This document shows, piece after piece, positions 7,765 to 16,193 of a stretch of 64,000 nucleotides of DNA. This stretch comes from Sorangium cellulosum (GTDB taxonomy: Bacteria; Myxococcota_A; Polyangia; Polyangiales; Polyangiaceae): the NCBI RefSeq assembly GCF_002950945.1, contig NZ_CP012673.1:4401001-4465000 (forward strand), written 5' to 3'. Positions within the stretch are counted from its first letter, which is position 1. Each line of letters opens with the position of its first letter. Below the pieces are notes generated by a model. That model was not told the DNA's origin, did not search any database, and saw only the letters and a program-made list of their open reading frames with translations. The position numbers and the translations under genes are program-made.

Positions 7765-9084
7765 ATGAAGAAGAATTACGTTCTCGACGCGAACGTCCTG
7801 CTCCACGATCCGCACGCGATCTTCAAGTTCGAGGACAACGACGTCATCATCCCGATCTACGCGATCGAGGAGATCGATCAGTTCAAGCGGGAGGGCTCCG
7901 AGCGCGGGCGCAATGCGAGGACCATCGCGCGGCTGCTCGACGACGTGCGCGGCTCGGGGACGCTCGCGACCGGGGTGCTGCTCGAGAGCGGCGGCAGCCT
8001 GCGGATCGCGATCCCGGAGCGGCGGCCGGAGCTGCTCGTGGGGCTGGAGTCGGGCTCGCAGGACAACGCCATCCTGCAGACGGCGATCGACATCCGCGAC
8101 CGGCACAAGGACCGGCCGACGATCTTCGTGACCATGGATACGAACCTGCGGATCCGCGCCGACGCGCTGCGGGTGCCGGCCGAGACGTACGAGAACACGC
8201 GGGTGCACGATCCGGCGATCGAGCAGTCGGTGGTGGAGCTGGAGGTGCCCGGCGCCGAGGTCGACGCGTTCTTCCAGACCGGCTACCTCGCCGGCGCCAA
8301 CCTCGCGGATCTGTTGCCGAATGCGGCGGTGCTCCTCCGCGACGCGGGGGCGCCGAGCCACACCGCGCTCGGCCGCTTCGACGCCACCCGTGGACAGATC
8401 GTCGCGCTCCGGGTCGGGCGGGATGGGGTGATGGGCGTGCGGCCGCGCAACAAGGAGCAGGCGTTCGCGCTCGACCTCCTGCTCGACGATTCGGTGCGGC
8501 TGATCACGCTGATCGGCAAGGCGGGGACGGGCAAGACGCTCCTGGCGCTCGCGGCGGCGCTCAAGCGCACGACCGAGGACAACGCGTACAGCCGCCTCCT
8601 GGTGAGCCGGCCGATCATGCCGCTCGGCCGCGATCTGGGCTTCCTTCCGGGCGACGTCGACGAGAAGCTGAACCCGTGGATGCAGCCGATCTTCGACAAC
8701 CTCGAGTTCCTGTTCTCGAACGGCGGCGCGAAGCCGGGGCGCGACGCGCGCGGCTTCGTCGAGCTCCTGGAGAGCGGGCAGATCCAGGTCGAGCCGCTGA
8801 CGTACATCCGCGGGCGCAGCCTGCCCCACCAGTACCTCATCGTGGACGAGGCCCAGAACCTCACCCCGCACGAGGTGAAGACGATCATCACCCGGTGCGG
8901 CGAGGGGACGAAGATCGTGCTGACCGGGGATCCGCAGCAGATCGACAACCCGTACGTGGACCACGCGTCGAACGGCCTGCTCGTGGTGGCGGAGCGGTTC
9001 AAGCGCGAGCGCATCGCGGGGCACGTGGTGCTCGCCAAGGGCGAGCGCAGCGAGCTCGCGGAGCTCGCGGCGAACCTGCTCTGA
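7765..9084 (+). CDS. PhoH-like ATPase with N-terminal PIN domain (PhoH2 type)
   Basis: A 439-residue protein combining a PIN ribonuclease-like domain (about 1-150; VLDANVLLHDP with Asp8, and later acidic residues near 100 and 125) with a PhoH P-loop ATPase (Walker A GKAGTGKT at 251-258, Walker B YLIVDEAQN, and LTGDPQQIDNPYVD). PIN-PhoH proteins studied in mycobacteria unwind and cleave RNA in an ATP-dependent manner; the same activity is expected here. The ATG opens the PIN domain directly; the frame runs upstream through the preceding gap but without similarity. The next gene starts 31 bp downstream, suggesting one transcript. Confidence 0.93.
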   Translation: MKKNYVLDANVLLHDPHAIFKFEDNDVIIPIYAIEEIDQFKREGSERGRNARTIARLLDDVRGSGTLATGVLLESGGSLRIAIPERRPELLVGLESGSQDNAILQTAIDIRDRHKDRPTIFVTMDTNLRIRADALRVPAETYENTRVHDPAIEQSVVELEVPGAEVDAFFQTGYLAGANLADLLPNAAVLLRDAGAPSHTALGRFDATRGQIVALRVGRDGVMGVRPRNKEQAFALDLLLDDSVRLITLIGKAGTGKTLLALAAALKRTTEDNAYSRLLVSRPIMPLGRDLGFLPGDVDEKLNPWMQPIFDNLEFLFSNGGAKPGRDARGFVELLESGQIQVEPLTYIRGRSLPHQYLIVDEAQNLTPHEVKTIITRCGEGTKIVLTGDPQQIDNPYVDHASNGLLVVAERFKRERIAGHVVLAKGERSELAELAANLL

Positions 9085-9115
9085 GGCGGGCGGAGCGGGG
9101 CGGGAGGTGAGCGGC

Positions 9116-10225
9116 GTGGGGCGGCGTCCTCGGGCCAGGGCGGCGGCGCCCGCCGCGCCGGCGTGGGTGCCGGACGCGGATCGGCTGCTCGGCGCGGCGG
9201 CGCGGCGCATCCGCGTGGTCGGCGCGAACACGCCGGTGAACCTCGGGGAAGAGCTCGCGCGGCTCGCCGACGTGTGGGAGCGGAGCGGCGCGGAGGCCCC
9301 GCGGTTCACCTACGCGCCCGCGCAGGACCACGGCGAGCTGCGGCGGGCGATGGAGACCGCGGCCGAGCGGCTCGAGCGGCAGGGGGAGCTCGGCGCGGTC
9401 TACGCCGGCCGCGCCCGCGAGATCGCCGCGGACGCCGCGGTCTGCGAGGCCGCGGGGGGGCCGGGGTGCTGGGCCGCGGCGCGCCGGCGCTACGCCGCGC
9501 GCGACGGGTTCGACGAGCGGGCGGACGCGCTCGCCGCGACCTGGCTGGAGGAGCCGGCGGGCGCGGCCGCGGGCGAGGGCGAGCGGGTGCGGAGCGACGA
9601 CGAGCGCGCGAGCGGATCGCTGGTCTCGCGCATGCGGCGCGAGATCGGGGCGCAGCGCTTGCCCCTCCGGGTCGTGATCGCCGACATCGCGCCGCTCGCC
9701 GCGACGGGCGACGGCGTGATCCAGGTCGCGCGGGGGCGCATGCTCACGCGCGACGACGTGGAGCGCACCGTGCTCCACGAGATCGAGGGGCACGCGGCGC
9801 CCAGCGTGCGCGCCGCGGCGCTCCCGCTCGGGATCTTCGCGATCGGGACGGCGCACGGCGGCGACGATCAGGAGGGCTGGGCGCTCGCGCGCGAGCGCGC
9901 GGCGGGGTACCTGACCGGCCTGCGCCGGATCGAGCTCGGGCTGCGCCACCTGGCGGCGCGGAGCGTCGAGCGCGGCGCCGGGTTCGTCGAGACCGTGCGG
10001 CTCCTCGAGGCGCGCGGCGCGCGCTCCGCCAGGGACGCCCTGCGGATCGCGGCGCGGGTGCACCGGGGGGGTGGTCTGGCGCGGGAGGTCGTCTACCTGC
10101 CGGCGCTGCTGCGGGTCGAGGCGATGCTCCAGACGCAGCCGGCGCTCGGCCAGGTGCTCGCCTCGGGCAGGGTCGCCGTGGGCGCGGCGGCGTCGCTTTC
10201 GTCCTGGGCGACGGCGAGCTCCTGA
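9116..10225 (+). CDS. DUF1704/MATCAP-like metallopeptidase (tyrosine/phenylalanine carboxypeptidase domain)
   Basis: A 369-residue protein with the signature of the DUF1704 family, which includes the mammalian tubulin carboxypeptidase MATCAP: a zinc-binding HExxxH-type motif LHEIEGHA (near residue 223) and the downstream DQEGWALARERAAGYL segment, the family's QEG motif. The N-terminal third is helical and Arg/Ala-rich. I take the GTG with GGAGGTGA five bases upstream as the start; another GTG three codons earlier overlaps that site. There is no signal peptide. Substrate in bacteria is unknown. The family call is good; carboxypeptidase activity is inferred from the eukaryotic relatives. Confidence 0.8.
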   Translation: MGRRPRARAAAPAAPAWVPDADRLLGAAARRIRVVGANTPVNLGEELARLADVWERSGAEAPRFTYAPAQDHGELRRAMETAAERLERQGELGAVYAGRAREIAADAAVCEAAGGPGCWAAARRRYAARDGFDERADALAATWLEEPAGAAAGEGERVRSDDERASGSLVSRMRREIGAQRLPLRVVIADIAPLAATGDGVIQVARGRMLTRDDVERTVLHEIEGHAAPSVRAAALPLGIFAIGTAHGGDDQEGWALARERAAGYLTGLRRIELGLRHLAARSVERGAGFVETVRLLEARGARSARDALRIAARVHRGGGLAREVVYLPALLRVEAMLQTQPALGQVLASGRVAVGAAASLSSWATASS

Positions 10226-10441
10226 AACGGATCCGAGGCGCGTGGATGGCGTGTGCGAGAGGGGGTTGCGTGAAGGGAGGGATCACGCCAGGCGTGCGAG
10301 CGCGGCACGAAATGCGCTTGGGGGACCGGCGGGAGCCGGAAAGGAGGCGCCGCGCGCGCGGCGCCGCGGCGAGCTGCTCGGCCGGAGGCCGCGCCCCGCC
10401 GCGGGGGCGGGCAGCGGGGACGGGGGGAGGTCGGAGGAGCC

Positions 10442-10654
10442 ATGAACTCGAAGAAGGCGATGGAGAGGGGCCCTGGACCGGCGCCGAGGGGGGACACCGC
10501 CCCCACGGTGCTGCTCCGGGATGATCTTCATGTCGTCGATCTCGGCGCCGGCGTGATGCTCGACGTGTTCGTCAACGTCGAGGGCCGGCTCACGACGTTC
10601 ATCAGCGTGGATGGGCAGCTCATCGCAGAGCTCCGCACCGCCGGCCACGCCTAG
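10442..10654 (+). CDS. Small conserved-looking hypothetical protein
   Basis: A 70-residue protein with a strong ribosome-binding site (GGAGG, then GGAG) before the ATG. After a basic, Pro-rich start of about 20 residues the remainder (VLLRDDLHVVDLGAGVMLDVFVNVEGR and onward) looks like a compact beta-rich domain with no cysteines or membrane segment. I do not recognise a family. Its stop codon overlaps the left arm of a large palindrome that could terminate its transcript. Confidence 0.6.
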   Translation: MNSKKAMERGPGPAPRGDTAPTVLLRDDLHVVDLGAGVMLDVFVNVEGRLTTFISVDGQLIAELRTAGHA

Positions 10655-10779
10655 AGCGGCGGTCACCCGCTGCGGATACGGGCCCATCTCGGCGTTTTCG
10701 GTGCTCAGCGCACAGGAGTGCGCTTGCGCGCCGAAAACGCCGAGCTGGACCCGTCTCCTGTGCGGGTGACCGCCGCTCT
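10653..10779. repeat. Large nested inverted repeat (49-nt arms)
   Basis: The arms at 10653-10701 and 10731-10779 are inverted copies matching at about 40 of 49 positions, including an unbroken outer 18-nt block and an unbroken inner 14-nt block CTCGGCGTTTTCGG. The central loop carries its own perfect hairpin, AGCGCAC-AGGA-GTGCGCT (10707-10724). It separates two convergent genes. It may act as a bidirectional terminator or be a REP-like mobile palindrome; no T-run is present. Confidence 0.85.
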
Positions 10780-10841
10780 GGGACGCGGGTACCAGGGGCG
10801 GAGGAAAAGCGCTTTCGCAGGACGCCGGGCGGCGCGCCTCG

Positions 10842-13046
10842 CTACTGGCCGGAGAACTCGCGGACGATGCGGAGGATGCCCTCGCCGTAGGTCGAGATCT
10901 TCGCCTGGCCCATGCCGCGCGCGAGCGCGAGGTCGTCGAGGGACACCGGCCGGATCAGGGCGATCTCGCGGAGCGTGCGGTCGTGCGCGATGACGTACGC
11001 GGGCAGCGACTTCTCCTTGGCGAGCGCGGCGCGGTGGGCGCGGAGCGCCTCGAACAGCGGGATGTCCCGGGGCTCGAGCTCCACGGCGGGCGGGGGCTGC
11101 GACCGTGAGGCGGGGAGGGGAGCGGGCCGCTCGAGGGGCGGCGCGGCGTCGGCGGAGGGCGCGGTGGGGGACGCCGTCGCGGTCCGCGGGGGGCGGGGCG
11201 GCGCCGCGGGAGTGGCGCTGGAGGCGAGCGACGAGGCCACAGGAGCAGGGCGGGACGCGAGCGAAGCGGCCGCGGCCGGCGGGGGGCGCGCGGGCGGCGC
11301 GGGGCGGCGCACCGCCCGCCGGCGCGTGGGGGGGAGCGGGAGCCGCACCCGGGAAGGCACCTCCCCGCGCATCACGCGCCAGCCCGCCGGCGTGATGAGC
11401 GGGACGGGGAACTCGCCCGTCGTGAGATCCATCCACGCGTTCGCGAGCAGCACGCGCAGGATCGACATGGCCTCGGTGTGGCTTTTCCCCTGGAGGACGC
11501 CGAAGGTGGAGAGCCGGTCGAGCCCCATGCGGCGGACACGCTCGTTGGACTCGCCGATCAGCATCGACGCCACGGCCTGCATGCCCGCGCCGCCCTTCAC
11601 CCGGGCGACGCCGGCGAGCGCGCGGCGCACGAGGTCGTTGTCGCGGTCGAGCGCGGCCGGGTCGCTCGCCTCGAGGGCGTCCACCGCGAGGCAGACGTCG
11701 CAGTGGCCGCAGCCGCCGAGCGACTCGGCCTCGTCGCCGAAGTAGCGGAGGATGAAGTCGTGCCGGCACGTGGCGGCGTCGACGTAGCGGAGCAGCTCGC
11801 GGAAGAGCCGCCACGCGCGCGCGGCCTCGTCGGCGCTCGCCTCGGCGCCGCCCTCGCCGAGCTGGCACAACCTCCGGCGCAGCGCGATGTCCGCGGGCGC
11901 GAAGAGCAGGAGGCCGCGGGCCGGGGCGCCGTCGCGGCCGGCGCGGCCGACCTCCTGGTAGTACGCCTCGATCGACGACGGCGGCTGGGCGTGCACGACG
12001 AGGCGGACGTCCGGGCGGTCGATGCCCATGCCGAAGGCGTTCGTGGCCACCACCACGGAGAGGGTGCGGTCCGCAAAGCCGGCGGAGAGGCGGGCCCGCG
12101 ACTCGGGGGCGAGGCCGGCGTGGTACGCCTCCGCGTTCCAGCCCGCGTCGCGGAGCGCGTCGGCGAGGCGCTCCGCGCCCTTGCGGGTCGCGGCGTAGAC
12201 GATGCCTGCCCCCCGGGGCCGCCCGGGGTCGCCGAGCGCGTCGGAGAGCGCGCGCGCCGTCTGGCGGCCGGCCTCGCGCGGGCCGTCGACCGCGGAGACC
12301 TGCAGGTGGAGGTTGGGCCGCGCGAAGCCGCGCAGGATCACCTTGGGCGGGGGGCCGTCGGGCCCGGCCTCCTCGTCGCCCGACGGCGAGGGCAGCGGCC
12401 AGCCGAGCCGGCGGATGATCTCGTCGCGCGCGTCGGGGGTCGCCGTCGCGGTGCAGGCGAGGACCCGGGGCGGCCGGAGCCGCGCGAGCGCGGCGCCGAT
12501 GCGCAGGTAGTCGGGCCGGAAGTCGTGGCCCCACTGGACGATGCAGTGCGCCTCGTCGACGGCGACGAGCGAGAGCCGGCTCTGGGCGAGCGACTCGAGA
12601 AAGCCGTCCAGGGAGAGGCGCTCGGGCGCGGCGTAGACGAGCTTGTACTCGCCGCGGCGGAGGGCGGCGAGGCGGCGGCCGTTCTCCTCGCGCGGCAGGC
12701 TGGACGCGATGAACGTGGCGGCGATGCCCCGCGCCTCGAGCGCGCGCACCTGATCCTCCATCAGGGAGATGAGCGGGCTCAGGACGAGCGTCGTGCCGGG
12801 GAGGGCGACGGCGGGGAGCTGGTAACAGAGCGACTTGCCGCCGCCGGTCGGCGCGACGACGAGGACGCGGCCCGCGCCCCCGAGCAGGGCGTCGATCGCC
12901 TCGCGCTGCCACGGGCGGAACGCAGGGATCCCGAAGCGCTCGGCGAGCACGGCGTCGATCGACGGCGGCTGGCTCTCCTGGGAGCTCAGCAGGGGGGAGG
13001 CGAGGCGCTCGGGCACGATCGGCAAGGGGGGCTCGGCGAAGACCAT
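10842..13046 (-). CDS. recQ: ATP-dependent DNA helicase RecQ
   Basis: A 734-residue 3'-5' DNA helicase of recombination and fork repair. Motif I is APTGGGKS (Lys71), motif II is VAVDEAHC (about 162-168), CTATATP is motif III, and NAFGMGIDRPDVR and YYQEVGRAGRDG are motifs V and VI. A zinc-binding segment follows (TCRHDFILRYFGDE, then CGHCDVC), then an Arg/Pro/Ala-rich linker of about 110 residues that is longer than usual, and a C-terminal HRDC domain (about the last 80 residues). The ATG has no clear ribosome-binding site, so the exact start is less certain; the first 35 residues are not needed for the fold. Confidence 0.95.
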   Translation of the reverse strand: MVFAEPPLPIVPERLASPLLSSQESQPPSIDAVLAERFGIPAFRPWQREAIDALLGGAGRVLVVAPTGGGKSLCYQLPAVALPGTTLVLSPLISLMEDQVRALEARGIAATFIASSLPREENGRRLAALRRGEYKLVYAAPERLSLDGFLESLAQSRLSLVAVDEAHCIVQWGHDFRPDYLRIGAALARLRPPRVLACTATATPDARDEIIRRLGWPLPSPSGDEEAGPDGPPPKVILRGFARPNLHLQVSAVDGPREAGRQTARALSDALGDPGRPRGAGIVYAATRKGAERLADALRDAGWNAEAYHAGLAPESRARLSAGFADRTLSVVVATNAFGMGIDRPDVRLVVHAQPPSSIEAYYQEVGRAGRDGAPARGLLLFAPADIALRRRLCQLGEGGAEASADEAARAWRLFRELLRYVDAATCRHDFILRYFGDEAESLGGCGHCDVCLAVDALEASDPAALDRDNDLVRRALAGVARVKGGAGMQAVASMLIGESNERVRRMGLDRLSTFGVLQGKSHTEAMSILRVLLANAWMDLTTGEFPVPLITPAGWRVMRGEVPSRVRLPLPPTRRRAVRRPAPPARPPPAAAASLASRPAPVASSLASSATPAAPPRPPRTATASPTAPSADAAPPLERPAPLPASRSQPPPAVELEPRDIPLFEALRAHRAALAKEKSLPAYVIAHDRTLREIALIRPVSLDDLALARGMGQAKISTYGEGILRIVREFSGQ

Positions 13047-13158
13047 GACGGCGGCGTCGAGCGAGCGCCGTGCCCGCGGCGAGCCCTAGCATTTTCGCGC
13101 GCTTGCGTCGCGCCGAGGCTTCCGGGGCCCTGGCGGCGCCATGGCGGCGCGGGCCGCC

Positions 13159-13202
13159 CGCGCCGGCGGCGGTCGGGCCTCGCGCCGGCGGCGGTCGGGC
13201 CC
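13159..13202. repeat. 22-bp tandem duplication
   Basis: Two adjacent, nearly identical copies of a GC-rich unit (CGCGCCGGCGGCGGTCGGGC plus two bases) lie in the short gap between recQ and the TIP30-like gene. It is probably a simple duplication; no function is evident. Confidence 0.5.
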
Positions 13203-13256
13203 GGACCGCCCCGAGTCCGGGGGCCTGGCTCCGGCGGAGGGCAGGTGGGCGCGGTG

Positions 13257-13940
13257 TCAGGCCTGGACGACGTCGAGGCCCTTCGCGAGCGCCTCCATGT
13301 CGTCGAAGTGGTACACGTGGCGGCCGGGTTTTGCCTGGAGTGCGGCCGCGATCATCGCGCCGGCGACGGTCCTGGCGTCGATGGGGCGGTACCTGCGCAG
13401 GCCGCCCTTCATCGTGAACCGGAGCGTCTGCGCCGCCGCGACGCCGATGGCTTCGCCCTTCCTGACCTCGCCCCGCTCGCCGAGCAGCAGGCTCGGGCGC
13501 AGGACGTGGACCGAGGTGAAGCTCGCCGCGGAGAGCTCCTGCTCGAGCTCGCCCTTCACGCGCAGGTAGAAGCTCGTGGAGCGCGGATCGGCGCCCACGG
13601 AGGAGACCAGCACGAACTGCTTCACCCCGGCCCTCTCGGCGAGCCGGGCGATGGCGATCGGATAGCCGTAGTCGATGTGGTAGAAGGCCTCTTCCGAGCC
13701 GGCCTTGGCGATCGTCGTCCCGAGCGCGCAGAACACGTCGGTCGCGCCGGCGAACTCGGCGCCGTCCAGCTGGTCGAAGTCGACGATGCGCTGGGAGAGC
13801 CGCGGGTCCTCGATCGGCGCGGGGCGGCGCAGCAGGGCGACGACCCGCGCATAGGCGGGCTGCTGCACGAGGAGCCGCAGGCAATGGCCGCCGACGAGGC
13901 CTGTCCCTCCGACGATGAGCGCTGTCTTGTCGACCGTCAT
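13257..13940 (-). CDS. NAD(P)-binding Rossmann protein, TIP30/HTATIP2-like atypical SDR
   Basis: A 227-residue protein that opens with the nucleotide-binding motif ALIVGGTGLVGG, followed by VALLRRP, DVFCALGTTIAKAGSEEAFYHID, FVLVSSVGADP, YLRVKGELE and LRPSLLLGERGE. This is the pattern of the atypical short-chain dehydrogenases related to human TIP30 and to sugar epimerase-like oxidoreductases. The YxxxK pair is YLRVK. Substrate unknown. A start three codons upstream (MGLMTVDK) is possible; I chose the inner ATG because the GGGGGGA site is too close to the outer one. Confidence 0.8.
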   Translation of the reverse strand: MTVDKTALIVGGTGLVGGHCLRLLVQQPAYARVVALLRRPAPIEDPRLSQRIVDFDQLDGAEFAGATDVFCALGTTIAKAGSEEAFYHIDYGYPIAIARLAERAGVKQFVLVSSVGADPRSTSFYLRVKGELEQELSAASFTSVHVLRPSLLLGERGEVRKGEAIGVAAAQTLRFTMKGGLRRYRPIDARTVAGAMIAAALQAKPGRHVYHFDDMEALAKGLDVVQA

Positions 13941-14372
13941 GAGCCCCATGTCCCCCCGCGAAGCCAGCCGCGGAGAGCGCCGCCGCGGTGAGCCCCGCTG
14001 TTTCCGGGCAGCGTAATCCAACCTGCGCGCGATCGATAGCGGCCGGCTGGGCGCGGCGAGCTCGGAGGGGCAGGGCAGAAGCCCACGTTTCCGTCCTGCA
14101 TGCGAGCGAGCTCTACATCGCACTGGGCCATCGCCCGCTGTGCTCGCATGTCGTGCGGCCCGTGCAGGCTGGGCGCGTCGTGCCGGGGTGAAGCTCACGG
14201 CCGGGGACTCCACAGGAGACTGGCCGGGCGTATCCTGCTCAGGTATCCGGGAGCCGTGGAGTCGAGGGCTGGCGCGCCCGCTGGAGCAAGCGTTGCTCCG
14301 GACGACGTGAGGCGAGGTGTTGCGGCCGGGGCGAGCGACGTCGGGTCCAGCCGCTCGCCGCCGGGCCGCGCG
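13941..14372. other. Intergenic region with small inverted repeats, no gene seen
   Basis: No supported gene is present. There is a perfect 7-bp hairpin GGAGCAA-GCG-TTGCTCC at 14283-14299, about 75 bp past the end of the Nudix-like gene, which may help end its transcript, and separated inverted 9-mers CATGCGAGC (14099-14107) and GCTCGCATG (14142-14150). Confidence 0.45.
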
Positions 14373-14888
14373 TCACATGGCCGGCGCGCTCGCCTGGCGC
14401 GAGAGCTTCGCGCGCTCGGCGTGGAACGCCTTGACCGCCATCGGGATGACCTGCTCCCGATGTTTGGGCACCGTGTTGTTCGGCAGCTGCTCGACCGGCC
14501 ACCAGGCGCCTGTCGCCGGCACCTCGGCGAGCTTCGCCTGGTGGACTCGGGAGACCATCCAGCCGCGCGCCGCGGCCGAGAAGTAGTCGCCGAGGAAGGT
14601 GAAATCGGAGATCGTCACCCCGAGCCGGTGGAGCACGTGCTCGGGCTGCTCCCCCGGCGAGAGCACGCTCCCCGGGCAGCACCACGCCCCCGGGTCCGAC
14701 TCCGACGCTCCGCGCTGGGTCAGGAGCACTTCCAGGGCGCCGGAGTCGGCGTTCTTCCGGAGGCACACGGCGTCCGCGGCGAGGTGGATGGGCAGGCGGG
14801 AGATGGCGGAGATGAGCGAGCTGCCGAGCGGCTCCCTGGGATCGGCGTGCGCCAGCAGCCAGCCGGCGACGGATTTGACCAGCTTCAT
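14373..14888 (-). CDS. Nudix-fold protein with degenerate Nudix box
   Basis: A 171-residue protein. Its central part (LAADAVCLRKNADSGALEV, then LLTQRGA, PGAWCCPGSVLSPGEQ) resembles the beta-sheet and loop of Nudix hydrolases, but the helix that should carry REVxEE reads QPEHVLHRLGVTI, so the metal-binding glutamates are missing. It is probably not a pyrophosphohydrolase; binding or regulatory roles exist for inactive Nudix proteins. The C-terminus is basic and helical. GGAGGGTGA sits at good spacing before the ATG. The family call is by pattern only and moderately sure. Confidence 0.6.
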   Translation of the reverse strand: MKLVKSVAGWLLAHADPREPLGSSLISAISRLPIHLAADAVCLRKNADSGALEVLLTQRGASESDPGAWCCPGSVLSPGEQPEHVLHRLGVTISDFTFLGDYFSAAARGWMVSRVHQAKLAEVPATGAWWPVEQLPNNTVPKHREQVIPMAVKAFHAERAKLSRQASAPAM

Positions 14889-15373
14889 CGGGTCACCCTC
14901 CCCGGCGTCATGCGGCGAGACGGCTGGATCCCCGGCGCGTGACGCCCGTCCAGGCGAGCGGGCCGGCGCTGTTCGGGGCTGGACGTCGTGCCGGAGCCAT
15001 CCTTCGCGCCGCCCTCCGAGCGGCTCGGTTGGGTCGATGAAATCGCGTATCGAGTTGGTCCTAGCATAGGGGTTGCGGCTGTTTCGATGTGCGTTGTCGC
15101 GTCGTGCCGTGCGAGAACTTCAGATCTTCATGCGAGCTCTCCTGGTTTGTCGGGCTTCCCCGACGACGTGGAGGAGCATACAACAGGCATTGTTTCTTTG
15201 TCGTTTCGGTCGTGCTGCCCGGGCGTGAAAGAGCAAATGGCGTTGTCGCCCTCGCGCCTCGAGATCTCCCGACAACCGTCTTCCGGCGTCCTGCGCGCGC
15301 GAGCCAGCGAGTGGCGCCTTCGCCCGGCGGCCTTCGGCGCCTGCGCCCGCGGCCGGGCGGCCGTCATCGCCGC
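14889..15373. other. Intergenic region, AT-richer than its neighbours, no gene seen
   Basis: This 485-bp stretch separates two minus-strand genes. A perfect hairpin GTCGGG-CTTC-CCCGAC lies at 15149-15164. The part from about 15040 to 15240 is less GC-rich than coding DNA here and likely holds the promoter of the Nudix-like gene, but I find no convincing -35/-10 pair. A 60-codon frame at 14885-15067 overlaps that gene's start by ATGA but lacks other support. Confidence 0.4.
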
Positions 15374-15988
15374 TCAGCCTGGCAATCGCCGCGTCGTCGG
15401 CACCGGCCCGCCGCGCTCGTCGTCCTCGGTCACGACGGCCTCGACGTCGATGACCTCCCGTGGCGCCGCCCGGCCTGAATCCGCGCCGCCATCGGGCCCT
15501 CCGGCGCGCTCGCCGAACGGCCCGCCGCCGAACGGCCCGCCGCTGAAGTCGACGACCCTCACGTTGAAGATCGCGCCGCCAGGGCCATCGCCGCCGAGGC
15601 CGCCGAGGCCGCCGGCCGCGCTCGCCGCGGCGACGCGCCGCTCGAACCGCTCCCGCACGGCCGCCGCGATGCGGCGGCGCGTCGGCGGAATCAGGAGCAG
15701 GAGCCCCGCGACGTCGGTCAGCACCCCCGGCGTGATGAGCAGCGCCGCGCCGAGCAGTACGAGCAGCCCGCCCGTGAGCCCCTCGTCCGGGACGCGCCCC
15801 TCGGCCATCGCGCCTTGCCAGGCACCGAGCACCCGCAGCCCCTCGCGCTTCGCGAGCGCCGCCCCGAGGACGGCCGTCCCGAGCGCGAGCGCCACGGTCG
15901 GCCAGAAGCCGATCTGCTGGCCGATCGAGAGGAGCAGCCAGAGCTCCACGATCGGGATTGCGGTGAAGAGCAGGATCAACTTCCCCAT
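15374..15988 (-). CDS. fxsA: FxsA family membrane protein
   Basis: A 204-residue inner-membrane protein. It opens with the family's hallmark LILLFTAIPIVELWLLLSIG, followed by a second hydrophobic segment and GGLLVLLGAALLITPGVLTDVAGLLLLIPPTRR, all typical of FxsA. The C-terminal 70 residues are Gly-rich then acidic and extend beyond the E. coli protein (about 158 residues). FxsA (phage T7 exclusion suppressor) has no firmly known biochemical role. GGAGGT with short spacing precedes the ATG. Confidence 0.92.
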   Translation of the reverse strand: MGKLILLFTAIPIVELWLLLSIGQQIGFWPTVALALGTAVLGAALAKREGLRVLGAWQGAMAEGRVPDEGLTGGLLVLLGAALLITPGVLTDVAGLLLLIPPTRRRIAAAVRERFERRVAAASAAGGLGGLGGDGPGGAIFNVRVVDFSGGPFGGGPFGERAGGPDGGADSGRAAPREVIDVEAVVTEDDERGGPVPTTRRLPG

Positions 15989-16193
15989 ATGACCTCCGTC
16001 TCTAGCGCTGCCCGGCGCGCGGCGCACGCCCGCGCGACCGCGCCGCGCCGCCGCGCTGTCGCGCCGCTGGTGCGGCCGCGCTGTCGCGCCGCCGCGCCGC
16101 CGTACCTCTCGCCCGGCCGCTCCGCCGCCGATCCCGCGCCGGAGTACCGGCCGCGGTGAGAGTGCGCTAAGACCGCCTGCCCCGGAGAAATCC

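Noticed and set aside
11478..13991. Plus-strand open frame of 837 codons across recQ and the TIP30-like gene
   Set aside because: It crosses two well-supported minus-strand genes and a gap, and shows no motif.
14885..15067. 60-codon frame overlapping the Nudix-like gene start by ATGA
   Set aside because: The overlap is suggestive, but there is no ribosome-binding site, the sequence is Ser/Arg/Pro-rich and no fold is apparent; GC-rich DNA gives such overlaps by chance.
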